From an uncultured Oscillospiraceae bacterium (GTDB lineage: Bacteria > Bacillota > Clostridia > Oscillospirales > Oscillospiraceae), in contig CATONV010000009.1 of the NCBI GenBank assembly GCA_951801655.1, positions 1 to 53,555 of the forward strand: a stretch of 53,555 bases of DNA. The letters run 5' to 3'. Every line of letters begins with the position of its first letter. Position 1 is the first letter of the stretch. Position numbers and translations under genes: made by a program. The notes beneath the pieces are model-generated. The model was not told where the DNA came from. It was given only the letters and a program-made list of their open reading frames with translations, and made no database searches. This document shows, one piece after another, positions 24,987 through 33,224 of the stretch.

Positions 24987-25022
24987 AAAAGCGGGACAGG
25001 TAAAAAAACCTGTCCCGCTTTT
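24987..25022. terminator. Bidirectional terminator between yigZ and ribU
   Basis: Perfect 14-bp inverted repeat (AAAAGCGGGACAGG / CCTGTCCCGCTTTT) with an A-rich 8-nt loop. The A/T arm ends give U-runs on both strands. Confidence 0.88.
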
Positions 25023-25039
25023 GGTATAGGGAGGACTGC

Positions 25040-25669
25040 TTACTTGCTTGTTCCGTGGAGGATGGGGGAGAGGGGCTTATAGATCAGGAAGCACAGCGCG
25101 GTGGTCAGCAGGCCCTTAAGCAGGGTGAATGGGGCGTTGAAGATGATCAGGCACTCCATCAGACCGTTGACGCCGGGACGAATTTGCTGATACATGCTGA
25201 TAATGGCGTCGATGGGCATGAACTTAGTGTACACGGGGTAGGAGATGTAGTAGTTCAGGGGGATGGACAGCACTGCCATTACCACGGCGCCGGTGAGGAC
25301 GCCGATCAGGGCTCCCCTGCGGGTCTTCATGCGCTGATAAATCAGGCCGGCGGGAAGGGTGAAGCAGACTCCCAGCAAGAAGTTGCAGATTTCCCCGGCT
25401 CCACCAGTGGTGGTCATGGTGATGAAATGGACCAGATTCTTTACCAGGCAAACCACCACGCCGTAGACTGGCCCCAGGCTGAAGGCGGCCAGCAGGGCGG
25501 GCAGCTCGGAGAAGTCCATTTTCACAAAGGGTGGGATGAGGAAGGGGATGGGGAAGTCCAGGAACATCAGGACAAAGGCCACAGCGGACAGCATAGCAGT
25601 GATGGTCAGCTTGTGGACCCGGGAACGGTCGATGGCCTTCCCGTTGATGGTGGCGGGGGCAGTGGACAT
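25040..25669 (-). CDS. ribU: Riboflavin ECF transporter substrate-binding subunit RibU
   Basis: S-component of an energy-coupling-factor importer for riboflavin, 209 residues with about six membrane helices. The N-terminal part (KLTITAMLSAVAFVLMFLDF...PPFVKMDFSELPALL) is characteristic of RibU. The shared EcfAA'T module is not in the window. An FMN riboswitch lies directly upstream on the same strand, which independently supports riboflavin as substrate. The start at 25669 follows AAGGAG; open frame continues upstream into the leader only by chance. Confidence 0.94.
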   Translation of the reverse strand: MSTAPATINGKAIDRSRVHKLTITAMLSAVAFVLMFLDFPIPFLIPPFVKMDFSELPALLAAFSLGPVYGVVVCLVKNLVHFITMTTTGGAGEICNFLLGVCFTLPAGLIYQRMKTRRGALIGVLTGAVVMAVLSIPLNYYISYPVYTKFMPIDAIISMYQQIRPGVNGLMECLIIFNAPFTLLKGLLTTALCFLIYKPLSPILHGTSK

Positions 25670-25781
25670 AAAAACACTCCTTTTTTGTATTTGACCGCTG
25701 AAAGACCATGTCTTCCAGGTGTCAAAACAAACAAGGAGGTGCGCTGACGCACGCCGAAGCGGCGCGTGTTGTTTTACACAC

Positions 25782-25955
25782 ATCTTCTTCCATCCGGACT
25801 AGGAAAATTCAGAATGCTCCAGCGCCTGCGGCACCGGGCAAACCGGAATTTTCGTCACCGTTGGTCCCGGAGTTTCACCGGGTCAGCGGACGCATTGCTG
25901 CGTCCGGTCGCGGACTTTACCGCCAGTGGGGAATTTCACCCCGCCCTGAAGACAT
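25782..25955 (-). promoter_or_regulatory. FMN riboswitch (RFN element)
   Basis: On the minus strand the conserved RFN blocks appear in order: CTTCAGGGCGGGGTGAAATT, CCCCACTGGCGGTAAAGTCC, GCGA, a variable hairpin (GGACGCA...TGCGTCC), CCGGTGAAACTCCGGGACC, a variable stem-loop, and AGTCCGGATGGAAGAAGATG. FMN binding should shut off ribU when flavin is plentiful. Between aptamer and gene, overlapping stems (CGCGCCG...GGCGTGCG against GTGCG-TCAG-CGCAC) followed by CTCCTTGTTTGTTTT form the likely terminator/antiterminator switch. Confidence 0.95.
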
Positions 25956-25976
25956 CGTATCCAGTTGTCGCTTTGC

Positions 25977-26005
25977 ATTATACAATAGGCCAGGGGAAAA
26001 TGCAA
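25977..26005 (-). promoter_or_regulatory. Promoter of the riboswitch-ribU transcript
   Basis: TTGCAT, 17-bp spacer, TATAAT on the minus strand, about 20 nt before the aptamer. Confidence 0.75.
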
Positions 26006-26166
26006 GACCTAATTTTTACAAAGAGACGAAAGGGCCTGACAGGGGTGAGACGACAGCCGCATTCGGCAATTTATGGACAATTTGAAAAACTTTGTCTTAC
26101 CCTCTATGCAAACGGTAAAAAATATATTAAAATAAGCTTAAGAAAAAAGACAGGAGTGGTTCAAAC

Positions 26167-26880
26167 ATGGAGAAGCCCAAATTTAAGCGTGTGCTTTTGA
26201 AGATCAGCGGCGAGGCCCTGGCGGGAGACGCGTCCAGAGGTTTGGACTTTCACGTCATCGGCCAGGTGTGCGATGTCATCAAGCGGTGTGTGGAACTGGG
26301 CGTGCAGGTGGGCGTCGTGGTAGGCGGCGGCAACTTCTGGCGCGGACTCAAGGACGGCGGGGACGCTATGGAGAGGGTCCGGGCCGACCACATGGGCATG
26401 CTGGCCACCGCCATCAACGCCCTGGCCGTGGCCGACGTGCTGGAACAGAAGGGGGTGGAGGTCCGGGTGCAGACCGCTATCGCCATGCAGGCCGTGGCTG
26501 AGCCCTACATTCGCTCCAAGGCCATTCGCCACCTGGAGAAGGGCCGGGTAGTCATCTTCGGCTGCGGCACGGGCAATCCCTTCTTCTCCACTGACACCGC
26601 CGCCGTGCTGCGGGCTGCCGAGATCGACGCCGACGTGATCCTGCTGGCCAAGAATATCGACGGCGTCTATTCCGCTGACCCCAAGCTGGACCCAACTGCC
26701 ACCAAGTACGATGCCATCTCCTACGACGAGGTTCTCGCCCAGCACCTGAAGGTGATGGACTCTACCGCCACCTCCCTGTCCATGGACAACAAGATTCCCG
26801 TTCTCCTCTTCGCCCTGAAGGATCCGGAAAACATCATCCGGGCGGTGATGGGGGAGACCATCGGGACCATTGTGGGATAA
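26167..26880 (+). CDS. pyrH: UMP kinase PyrH
   Basis: Hexameric UMP kinase of the amino-acid-kinase family (UMP to UDP), 237 residues, usual length. [12 protein letters not shown] (nucleotide loop), GGGNFWRG (UMP site) and [12 protein letters not shown] are diagnostic. First gene of the pyrH-frr-uppS-cdsA-dxr-rseP-ispG-polC run. Upstream the only promoter-like sequence is weak (TTGAAA-N17-TATGCA), so its start of transcription is uncertain. Confidence 0.96.
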   Translation: MEKPKFKRVLLKISGEALAGDASRGLDFHVIGQVCDVIKRCVELGVQVGVVVGGGNFWRGLKDGGDAMERVRADHMGMLATAINALAVADVLEQKGVEVRVQTAIAMQAVAEPYIRSKAIRHLEKGRVVIFGCGTGNPFFSTDTAAVLRAAEIDADVILLAKNIDGVYSADPKLDPTATKYDAISYDEVLAQHLKVMDSTATSLSMDNKIPVLLFALKDPENIIRAVMGETIGTIVG

Positions 26881-26904
26881 AAAATCAGAAAGGAAGTAAT
26901 GACC

Positions 26905-27459
26905 ATGAGCCCTGAGATCGTAAGCTATGACGAGAGAATGAACAAGACCATCGAGGTAGTCAAGAGCAATTTCGCCGCCGTCCGGGCGGGCCGGGCCAAC
27001 GCCGGTGTGCTGGACCGGATTACCGTGGAGTACTACGGCGCCCCCACGCCCCTGAATCAGGTGGCCAACATCGGTTCCCCCGATCCCCGGACCTTGACCA
27101 TCCAGCCCTACGACATGTCCCTGCTCAAGGCCATTGAAAAGGCGATCCAAACCTCTGATCTGGGCATCAACCCCCAGAATGACGGTCGTGTGATCCGCCT
27201 GTCCTTCCCCCAGCTCACCGAGGAGCGCCGCAAGGAGCTGACCAAGCAGGTGCGCAAGTACGGCGAGGAGGGCAAGGTGGCCCTGCGCAACATCCGCCGA
27301 GACGCCATGGATGACATCAAGAAAAAGACCAAGAAGTCCGAGCTCACCGAGGACGACCAGAAGAAGCTGGAGAAGGAGCTCCAGGACCTGACTGACAAAC
27401 GCTGCAAGGACATCGACGACCTCACCGCCAAAAAGGAAAAGGAACTGATGGCGGTATAA
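26905..27459 (+). CDS. frr: Ribosome recycling factor
   Basis: Splits post-termination ribosomes with EF-G. 184 residues. Conserved SNFAAVRAGRANAGVLDRI at the start of the long helix bundle and VRKYGEEGKVALRNIRRDAMD are typical. The second ATG (26905) is chosen because AGGAAG sits 8 nt upstream; the ATG at 26899 is only 2 nt from it. Confidence 0.96.
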   Translation: MSPEIVSYDERMNKTIEVVKSNFAAVRAGRANAGVLDRITVEYYGAPTPLNQVANIGSPDPRTLTIQPYDMSLLKAIEKAIQTSDLGINPQNDGRVIRLSFPQLTEERRKELTKQVRKYGEEGKVALRNIRRDAMDDIKKKTKKSELTEDDQKKLEKELQDLTDKRCKDIDDLTAKKEKELMAV

Positions 27460-27487
27460 ATCTGCTCCGGACAGGAGGTAGATGGGA

Positions 27488-27661
27488 ATGAATGAGGTTA
27501 TGACCGAGAAGGAGACGGCAACTGCTTTGATCGAAGAATATACCAAGCTGCAAAGGATTAAGGCGACCCCAAACCGGGATGAAGAGATCGACTATCAGAT
27601 CAAAACAGCAAAAGCTAAGCTGGAGGCTCTGGGTATTGTAACTGAAAACCTGGATAAATAA
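27488..27661 (+). CDS. 57-residue hypothetical protein between frr and uppS
   Basis: Small ORF MNEVMTEKET...VTENLDK with an AGGAGG 9 nt upstream of the ATG. The composition (charged, helical, no membrane segment) and the good ribosome site argue that it is real. It is followed at once by a hairpin. I do not recognise a family; the sequence could form a short coiled coil. Confidence 0.6.
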   Translation: MNEVMTEKETATALIEEYTKLQRIKATPNRDEEIDYQIKTAKAKLEALGIVTENLDK

Positions 27662-27666
27662 ATGCT

Positions 27667-27691
27667 GGCCCCCTTTCAAAAGGGGGCCTTT
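27667..27691 (+). terminator. Hairpin after the 57-aa ORF
   Basis: GGCCCCCTT / AAGGGGGCC stem with a TCAA loop, then TTTGAAT. The weak U-run suggests partial termination or mRNA processing inside the operon. Confidence 0.5.
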
Positions 27692-27726
27692 GAATGGAAC
27701 GATAAACCGACAAAGGAGCGACCGCA

Positions 27727-28473
27727 ATGGCTCTCTTCTCAAAAAAACCGGCGGTCCGGGACGAGGTGGATTTTTCCCGCCTGCCCCGGCACATTGCCAT
27801 CATCATGGACGGCAACGGCCGGTGGGCAAAAAAACGCGGCCTGCCCCGAACGGCGGGCCACGCCGCCGGGGCGGAGACCTTCCGCACCATCGCCACTTAC
27901 TGCAAGGACATCGGACTGGACTATCTCACCGTCTACGCCTTCTCCTCCGAGAACTGGAAGCGGCCGGAGGAGGAGGTGGGGACCATTATGAGTCTGCTGA
28001 AGAAGTATCTGCTGGAGGCGATCAGCCGGATGGAGAGAGACAAGGTGAAGATGGAGTTCTTCGGCGATCTGTCCCCCCTGACACCGGAGCTGCGGGAGCT
28101 GTGTGAGAGAACCCGGGAGATTTCCCGGCACTATGAGGGCTGTCAGGTGAACGTCTGCCTCAACTACGGCGGACGGGACGAACTGGTTCGGGCTGCCAAG
28201 GCCTTTGCCCGGGACTGCGCAGAGGGAAAGGGCGACCCAAACCACCTGACGGAGGAGAAGTTCAGCGGTTATCTCTACTCCGGAGGGGTGCCTGATCCGG
28301 ACCTGATCATCCGTACCAGCGGAGAGCTGCGGCTGTCCAACTTTTTGCTGTGGCAGGCGGCTTATTCGGAGTTCTATATTACAGATGTGCTGTGGCCTGA
28401 CTTCTCCAAGGAGGAGCTGCACCGGGCCATCGCTTCCTATCAGAGCCGGGAACGCCGGTTTGGAGGTGTGTAA
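27727..28473 (+). CDS. uppS: Undecaprenyl diphosphate synthase (isoprenyl transferase)
   Basis: Cis-prenyltransferase that makes the C55 lipid carrier for peptidoglycan and teichoic acids. 248 residues. Catalytic aspartate D28 in IIMDGNGRWAKKRG, YAFSSENW, and RTSGELRLSNFLLWQAAYSE near the C-terminus are family signatures. Followed 1 nt later by cdsA. Confidence 0.97.
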   Translation: MALFSKKPAVRDEVDFSRLPRHIAIIMDGNGRWAKKRGLPRTAGHAAGAETFRTIATYCKDIGLDYLTVYAFSSENWKRPEEEVGTIMSLLKKYLLEAISRMERDKVKMEFFGDLSPLTPELRELCERTREISRHYEGCQVNVCLNYGGRDELVRAAKAFARDCAEGKGDPNHLTEEKFSGYLYSGGVPDPDLIIRTSGELRLSNFLLWQAAYSEFYITDVLWPDFSKEELHRAIASYQSRERRFGGV

Positions 28474-28474
28474 T

Positions 28475-29293
28475 TTGGCAACCCGCATTATTGTGGGCCT
28501 GGCCCTGGGCCCGGCCTTTCTGGCGGCCCTCTTTCTTCTGCCACCCATTCCCCTGGCGGTGATTGTGGCGTTCATTGCGGGGATGGCCTGCTTTGAGCTG
28601 CTGCGGGCGGCGAAGGTGGCCCATCACAATGGCATGTACATTACTGCCGTCCTGGCCGCCGTCCTCATTCCGTTGGGCCACGCACTGGGCCATGGCAGCT
28701 GGACCACCCGGGCGGTGGCGATCCTGCTGATGGCGACCTTGTTTCTCCCAGCCCTGGGGCGCTACGGCACCGGAGGCGAGATTCGTTTTGAGAACATCAT
28801 TGTTTGTCTGTTTGGGGGAATCGGTATCTCCCTGTTCCTATCTGCCCTGGTGGAGCTCAAACGGTTTGACAACGGACAGTTCTATGTGCTTCTCCCGGTA
28901 ATCTGTGCCTTCACCACCGATATTGGGGCCTATTTTTTTGGCGTCTTTCTGGGAAAGCATCGGGGGATCACTCAGGTCAGCCCCAACAAGTCCCTGGAGG
29001 GCTATGTGGGCGGCATCCTGTCCGGATGCCTGTTCATGCTGGTTTATGGGCTGCTGGTTCAGAATTTTGGCGGCCTGCCCGTAAAGCTGCCTGTGATGGC
29101 TCTCTACGGCCTGCTGGGCAGCGCCATCACCGAGATTGGGGATCTCTCCTTCTCTCTCATCAAGCGGCAGTGCGCCGTGAAGGACTACGGTACCCTCCTC
29201 CCCGGCCACGGGGGCATGCTGGACCGATTTGACTCCACCATCTTCGCCGCGCCCATGCTGCTGCTGCTGGTGGAGATTCTGCCGGCGTTTTAG
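28475..29293 (+). CDS. cdsA: Phosphatidate cytidylyltransferase CdsA
   Basis: Membrane enzyme making CDP-diacylglycerol for phospholipid synthesis, 272 residues with about eight membrane helices. The C-terminal signature (KRQCAVKDYGTLLPGHGG then DRFDS) is complete. The TTG start at 28475 follows GGAGGTG inside the uppS end; upstream frame is a uppS shadow. Normally dxr would follow directly, but a two-gene module sits in between. Confidence 0.95.
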   Translation: MATRIIVGLALGPAFLAALFLLPPIPLAVIVAFIAGMACFELLRAAKVAHHNGMYITAVLAAVLIPLGHALGHGSWTTRAVAILLMATLFLPALGRYGTGGEIRFENIIVCLFGGIGISLFLSALVELKRFDNGQFYVLLPVICAFTTDIGAYFFGVFLGKHRGITQVSPNKSLEGYVGGILSGCLFMLVYGLLVQNFGGLPVKLPVMALYGLLGSAITEIGDLSFSLIKRQCAVKDYGTLLPGHGGMLDRFDSTIFAAPMLLLLVEILPAF

Positions 29294-29553
29294 GATGCCA
29301 GGGCGGAAAGTACCTCTTGACGAAGGGATAATCCAAAGAGATAATAGGCGTGGACATACCGGGCAAGATAGGTGGAAAGGTCCTCGTCAAAGGCGTTGGC
29401 CTCCTCTGTTCCCAGCTGCGCCTCCAGGCGTTTCAGATGGGCGTTGTAGCGGCTTTCCGCCTCCCGGAACTCGGGAAGCTGGTTGCAGAAGTGATAAATT
29501 TGCTCGGGGATGTACGGGTTGTCGAGAAAGAGAGTTTTAATCATATCGTTCAT
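29290..29553 (-). CDS. Small helical protein (DUF6809-like), module copy A
   Basis: 87 residues, charged and all-helical, ending YVHAYYLFGLSLRQEVLSAL. The end resembles proteins I know as DUF6809, though that name is from memory. It is clearly paralogous to the protein at 47723-47986 (shared FC...PE, A...LE.L.G, YL.R...YYL.GL.LRQE.L). It runs against the host operon and overlaps the cdsA stop by 4 nt. The ATG at 29553 has AAGGAG 9-10 nt upstream; a TTG at 29562 is too close to it. Divergent from the XRE gene at 29638. Confidence 0.78.
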   Translation of the reverse strand: MNDMIKTLFLDNPYIPEQIYHFCNQLPEFREAESRYNAHLKRLEAQLGTEEANAFDEDLSTYLARYVHAYYLFGLSLRQEVLSALAS

Positions 29554-29579
29554 AGAAAGCAACTCCTTTATATGAGGAA

Positions 29580-29621
29580 ATAACTCGCCTCCATTATAGG
29601 CGAGTTATACCCTCGTGTCAA
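29580..29621 (-). promoter_or_regulatory. Promoter and palindromic operator of module copy A
   Basis: Leftward TTGACA (plus coordinates 29616-29621), 17-bp spacer, TATAAT (29593-29598). A perfect 11-bp inverted repeat (ATAACTCGCCT / AGGCGAGTTAT, about 29580-29608) covers the -10 box and part of the spacer. This is the expected binding site for the adjacent XRE protein. Confidence 0.75.
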
Positions 29622-29637
29622 GGGGCTGGAGGTAATT

Positions 29638-29850
29638 ATGGCAAGTTTTTCGGAACGACTGCGAGGATTGAGAAAAGAACGAGGGTTGAAGCAGAAAGAA
29701 ATGGCGGAAATCTGCGGGTTGAAGGTAAGAAGTTATCAACAGTACGAATATAATGAAAATTATCCAACTGTTCCCGGCCTGGTCTTTCTGGCCGACTATT
29801 TCGGTGTCAGCCTGGATTACCTGATGGGGCGGAAGGACGAGCGCACATAG
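29638..29850 (+). CDS. XRE-family helix-turn-helix regulator, module copy A
   Basis: 70-residue Cro/cI-type DNA-binding protein (LKQKEMAEICGLKVRSYQQYE as helix-turn-helix) ending VSLDYLMGRKDERT, the usual tail of small XRE proteins in Bacillota. Paralogous to the regulator at 48090. GGAGG ribosome site at about 29629. It points in the operon direction and ends 40 nt before dxr, so its promoter may also feed dxr. Confidence 0.88.
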   Translation: MASFSERLRGLRKERGLKQKEMAEICGLKVRSYQQYEYNENYPTVPGLVFLADYFGVSLDYLMGRKDERT

Positions 29851-29890
29851 GGGCGGTCTGTGGCCGTCCGGATGGAAAGGAACGCAAGCT

Positions 29891-31027
29891 ATGAGCAGAA
29901 AAATCACAGTGTTAGGTTCTACCGGCTCCATCGGGCGGCAGTCATTAGAGGTGATTGCCGCCTGCGGCATGGAGGCGGTGGCCCTGGCGGCCAACTCCAG
30001 TGTTAAGCTGATGGAGGAGCAGGCCCGAACCTTCAGGCCGTCCATTGTCGCTCTGGCGGACGAACGCGCCGCCGCCGATCTGCGGGTGCGTCTGGCGGAC
30101 ACCAATGTTCACGTCCTCAGCGGACTGGAGGGGGTGCTGGAGGCGGCCACCATCTCCAGCGCCGACACGGCGATCGCCGCCCTGGTGGGCATGGTGGGTC
30201 TGCGGCCCACCCTGGCCTCCATCCGGGAGGGCAAGCGGGTGTGTCTGGCCAACAAGGAGACCCTGGTGTGTGCCGGCCCCCTGGTGCTGGAGGAGGCCGC
30301 CGACTATGGGGCCAAAATATACCCCGTGGACTCGGAGCACTCCGCCCTGTTCCAGTGCCTGGAGGCCAACCGGGACCGGGGAGAGGTCAAGCGGCTCATC
30401 CTCACCTGCTCCGGCGGGCCCTTCTATGGCAGAAAGCGGGAGGAACTGGCTGATATAACAGTGGAGGACGCCCTGCGCCACCCCAACTGGTCCATGGGGG
30501 CCAAAATCACCGTGGACTCCGCCACCCTGATGAACAAGGGGTTGGAGGTCATCGAGGCCATGCACCTGTACCGGATGCCGGCGGAAAAAATTTCTGTGGT
30601 GATTCATCGGGAGAGTATCATTCACTCTCTGGTGGAATACTGTGATAATGCCATGATTGCCCAGATGGGGGCGCCGGACATGCGGTTGCCCATTCAGTAT
30701 GCGCTGACCTACCCCAAACGGGTGGCCGGGCCGTCCACGCCGCTGGACCTGTGGAACTGCGGGCCCCTTACCTTTGACTCTCCCGACCTGGAGGCTTTCC
30801 CCTGCCTGACTCTGGCCCTGAAGGCGGCCGAAACAGGCGGCACCGCCGGAGCCATCCTCAACGGCGCCAACGAGGCGGCAGTGGGGCTGTTTTTGGAGGG
30901 GAAAATCGGCTTCCTGGACATCCCCGCTAGGGTGGAGAAGGCCATGGCCCAAGTCAAGGCGGTGCAGAACCCCACCATGCAGGATATTCTGAACGCAGAC
31001 AAGGCGGCGCGGGAAATCGTTCTGTAG
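29891..31027 (+). CDS. dxr: 1-deoxy-D-xylulose 5-phosphate reductoisomerase
   Basis: Second step of the MEP isoprenoid pathway (DXP to MEP, NADPH-dependent). 378 residues. NADPH loop GSTGSIGRQ (8-16), LANKETLVCAG, and the metal/substrate motif PVDSEHSALFQCL are intact. The stop codon TAG is the start of a dispersed TGTAGGGGCGG repeat. Works with ispG downstream in the same pathway. Confidence 0.97.
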   Translation: MSRKITVLGSTGSIGRQSLEVIAACGMEAVALAANSSVKLMEEQARTFRPSIVALADERAAADLRVRLADTNVHVLSGLEGVLEAATISSADTAIAALVGMVGLRPTLASIREGKRVCLANKETLVCAGPLVLEEAADYGAKIYPVDSEHSALFQCLEANRDRGEVKRLILTCSGGPFYGRKREELADITVEDALRHPNWSMGAKITVDSATLMNKGLEVIEAMHLYRMPAEKISVVIHRESIIHSLVEYCDNAMIAQMGAPDMRLPIQYALTYPKRVAGPSTPLDLWNCGPLTFDSPDLEAFPCLTLALKAAETGGTAGAILNGANEAAVGLFLEGKIGFLDIPARVEKAMAQVKAVQNPTMQDILNADKAAREIVL

Positions 31028-31051
31028 GGGCGGATCTTATCCGCCCTTACA
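31023..31051. repeat. TGTAGGG-family repeat, short form, at the dxr stop
   Basis: TGTAGGGGCGGAT-CTT-ATCCGCCCTTACA hairpin. The TAG within it is the dxr stop codon. It lies between dxr and rseP and may also act as a processing hairpin. Confidence 0.8.
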
Positions 31052-31105
31052 CTCAGGTTCCCCAAAGAAAATTGGAAACAACACATTTTTGGAGGTCCCT
31101 ATTCT

Positions 31106-32170
31106 ATGCTCTATATCATCATTGCGGTTCTGATTTTTGGCATTCTGGTGGCCACCCACGAGCTGGGCCACTTCGCTTCGGCCAAGCTGCTGGGGGTGAA
31201 GGTGAACGAGTTCTCCGTGGGCATGGGACCCGCTCTGCTCAAGTGGGAGAAAGGGGAAACCCTTTATAGCCTGCGCCTGCTCCCCATCGGCGGCTTCTGC
31301 GCCATGGAGGGCGAGGACGGCGGCTCTGCCGACCCCCGTTCCTTTGAGAGGGTATCCTGGTGGCGGAAGGTTGTGATTTTGTGCGCTGGCGCCGCTATGA
31401 ACTTTCTCACCGGTCTGGTGATCATTGCCATTCTCTATGCCCCGGCCACCGGCTTCCGGGCGGAGGTCTATGGCGGACCCATTGAGGGTTACGGCACCGA
31501 GAACTGCGGCCTTGTGGCCGGGGACCGGTTCCTGTCCGTGGACGGCCACCGGGTGCTGGTCTACGGCAACGCCCGTTTCTATCTGGACCGGGCAGGGGAG
31601 ACCCTCGACTTTGTGGTGCAGCGTGGCGCAGAGAGGGTGGAGCTGAAGGACGTCCACCTGCCCTATCAGGAGAGAATCGACGAGAACGGCCATTTTACCC
31701 GCCTGCGGGGGATGACCATGGCTGTGACAGCCGACACGACAAACTTCTTCGGCAAACTTCTCTACGCCTGGAATACCGCCCTTGATTTTGTGCGCACAGT
31801 TTGGATCAGTCTGGGCGACCTGGTCACCGGGGCGGTGGGCCTGCGGGATCTGTCCGGGCCGGTGGGCATCGTGGATATGATGGGGGAGGTGGGCAGTCAG
31901 TCCCCCACCCTCTTTGACGCGGTGTGGAATTTGGGCTACCTGGCCGCCCTGATTGCCGTCAACCTGGCGGTGATGAACCTGCTCCCTCTGCCCGCTCTGG
32001 ACGGGGGCCGGGTGTTTTTCCTGCTGATCAACGGCCTTCTCTATGGGCTGTTTCGGAAAAAGATCGACGCCCGCTACGAGGGCTACGTCCATCTGGCCGG
32101 CCTGGCCGCCCTGATGTGCCTGATGCTGGCGGTCACCCTCAGCGACGTGGGCAAGCTGCTTGGGAGGTAA
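31106..32170 (+). CDS. rseP: Site-2 intramembrane metalloprotease RseP/RasP
   Basis: Zinc protease that cuts transmembrane anti-sigma factors and signal peptide remnants within the membrane. 354 residues: HExxH motif H18-E19-L-G-H22 in the first helix, a PDZ domain (about 115-200) and the second metal motif in NLLPLPALDGGRVFF. The position between dxr and ispG is the standard one in Clostridia. It could act on the anti-sigma-like membrane protein at 42297-43415, but that link is inference. Confidence 0.95.
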   Translation: MLYIIIAVLIFGILVATHELGHFASAKLLGVKVNEFSVGMGPALLKWEKGETLYSLRLLPIGGFCAMEGEDGGSADPRSFERVSWWRKVVILCAGAAMNFLTGLVIIAILYAPATGFRAEVYGGPIEGYGTENCGLVAGDRFLSVDGHRVLVYGNARFYLDRAGETLDFVVQRGAERVELKDVHLPYQERIDENGHFTRLRGMTMAVTADTTNFFGKLLYAWNTALDFVRTVWISLGDLVTGAVGLRDLSGPVGIVDMMGEVGSQSPTLFDAVWNLGYLAALIAVNLAVMNLLPLPALDGGRVFFLLINGLLYGLFRKKIDARYEGYVHLAGLAALMCLMLAVTLSDVGKLLGR

Positions 32171-32172
32171 CT

Positions 32173-33210
32173 ATGACAAAACAGATCAACGTGGGCGGTG
32201 TCCTCATCGGCGGGGGCGCCCCCGTTACCATCCAGTCCATGACCAACACCCCCACTCAGGACGTGACCGCTACCGTGGACCAGATTAAAAAGCTGGCTGC
32301 CGCCGGGTGCGAGATCGTCCGTGTGGCCGTCCCCGACCTGGAGGCCGCCCGGGCGGTGGGGAAAATCAAAGAGGCTAGCCCAATACCGGTTGTAGTGGAC
32401 ATCCACTTTGATTACAAATTGGCCCTGGAGGCCATCGCCGCCGGGGCGGACAAGGTGCGCATCAACCCGGGCAACATCGGCGGGGAGGACCGGGTGAAGG
32501 CGGTGGCGGAGGCCTGCCGGCGACATCATGTCCCCATTCGCGTGGGGGTCAACGGCGGCTCCCTGGAAAAGCCCATTTTGGCCAAACACGGAAAAATCTG
32601 TCCCGAGGCCATGGTGGAATCCGCCTTTGGTCACATTAAGCTGCTGAATAAGTTTGACTTTGACGACATCTGTATCTCGCTGAAGTCCTCCAGCGTACCG
32701 GTTACCATGAGAGCCTATCAGCTGATGAGAGAGGCCAGCGATTACCCCTTACATATCGGCGTCACCGAGGCAGGCACCGTGCGCATGGGCACCCTGAAAT
32801 CCGCCGTGGGCATCGGCGGCCTGCTGGCCCTGGGGATCGGCGACACCATGCGGGTGTCCCTGTCCGCCGACCCGGTGGAGGAGGTCTACGCCGCCGGGGA
32901 AATTCTAAAAGCCGCCGGCGTGCGGCGGGAGGGCCCGGAGCTGGTGAGCTGCCCCACCTGTGGCCGGACGAAAATCGACCTGATCGCCCTGGCCAACCAG
33001 GTGGAGGAACGGCTGAAATCGGTGGACAAGCCCATCACCGTGGCCGTTATGGGTTGCGCCGTCAACGGCCCCGGCGAGGCCCGGTCTGCCGACTGCGGCA
33101 TTGCCGGGGGAGCCGGCGAGGGCCTGCTGTTCCAAAAGGGGGAGATTGTGAAGAAGGTCCCCCAGGACCGGCTGGTGGATGAGCTGTTCCGACTCATTGA
33201 GACACTGTAA
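32173..33210 (+). CDS. ispG: 4-hydroxy-3-methylbut-2-enyl diphosphate synthase (flavodoxin)
   Basis: 4Fe-4S enzyme of the MEP pathway converting MEcPP to HMBPP. 345 residues. Cluster cysteines are in SCPTCGRTKIDL and MGCAVNGPGEA. The start at 32173 is 2 nt after the rseP stop, with GGGAGG upstream inside rseP; longer frames are rseP shadows. Pathway partner of dxr. Confidence 0.97.
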   Translation: MTKQINVGGVLIGGGAPVTIQSMTNTPTQDVTATVDQIKKLAAAGCEIVRVAVPDLEAARAVGKIKEASPIPVVVDIHFDYKLALEAIAAGADKVRINPGNIGGEDRVKAVAEACRRHHVPIRVGVNGGSLEKPILAKHGKICPEAMVESAFGHIKLLNKFDFDDICISLKSSSVPVTMRAYQLMREASDYPLHIGVTEAGTVRMGTLKSAVGIGGLLALGIGDTMRVSLSADPVEEVYAAGEILKAAGVRREGPELVSCPTCGRTKIDLIALANQVEERLKSVDKPITVAVMGCAVNGPGEARSADCGIAGGAGEGLLFQKGEIVKKVPQDRLVDELFRLIETL

Positions 33211-33224
33211 AGGAGATCCGTTTC

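Noticed and set aside
26040-26160. Strong dedicated promoter for pyrH
   Set aside because: Only a weak match (TTGAAA-N17-TATGCA) was found, so none is listed.
31924-32172. Fusion of an rseP-overlapping segment to IspG
   Set aside because: The upstream frame is a shadow of rseP; the true start with a GGGAGG site is at 32173.
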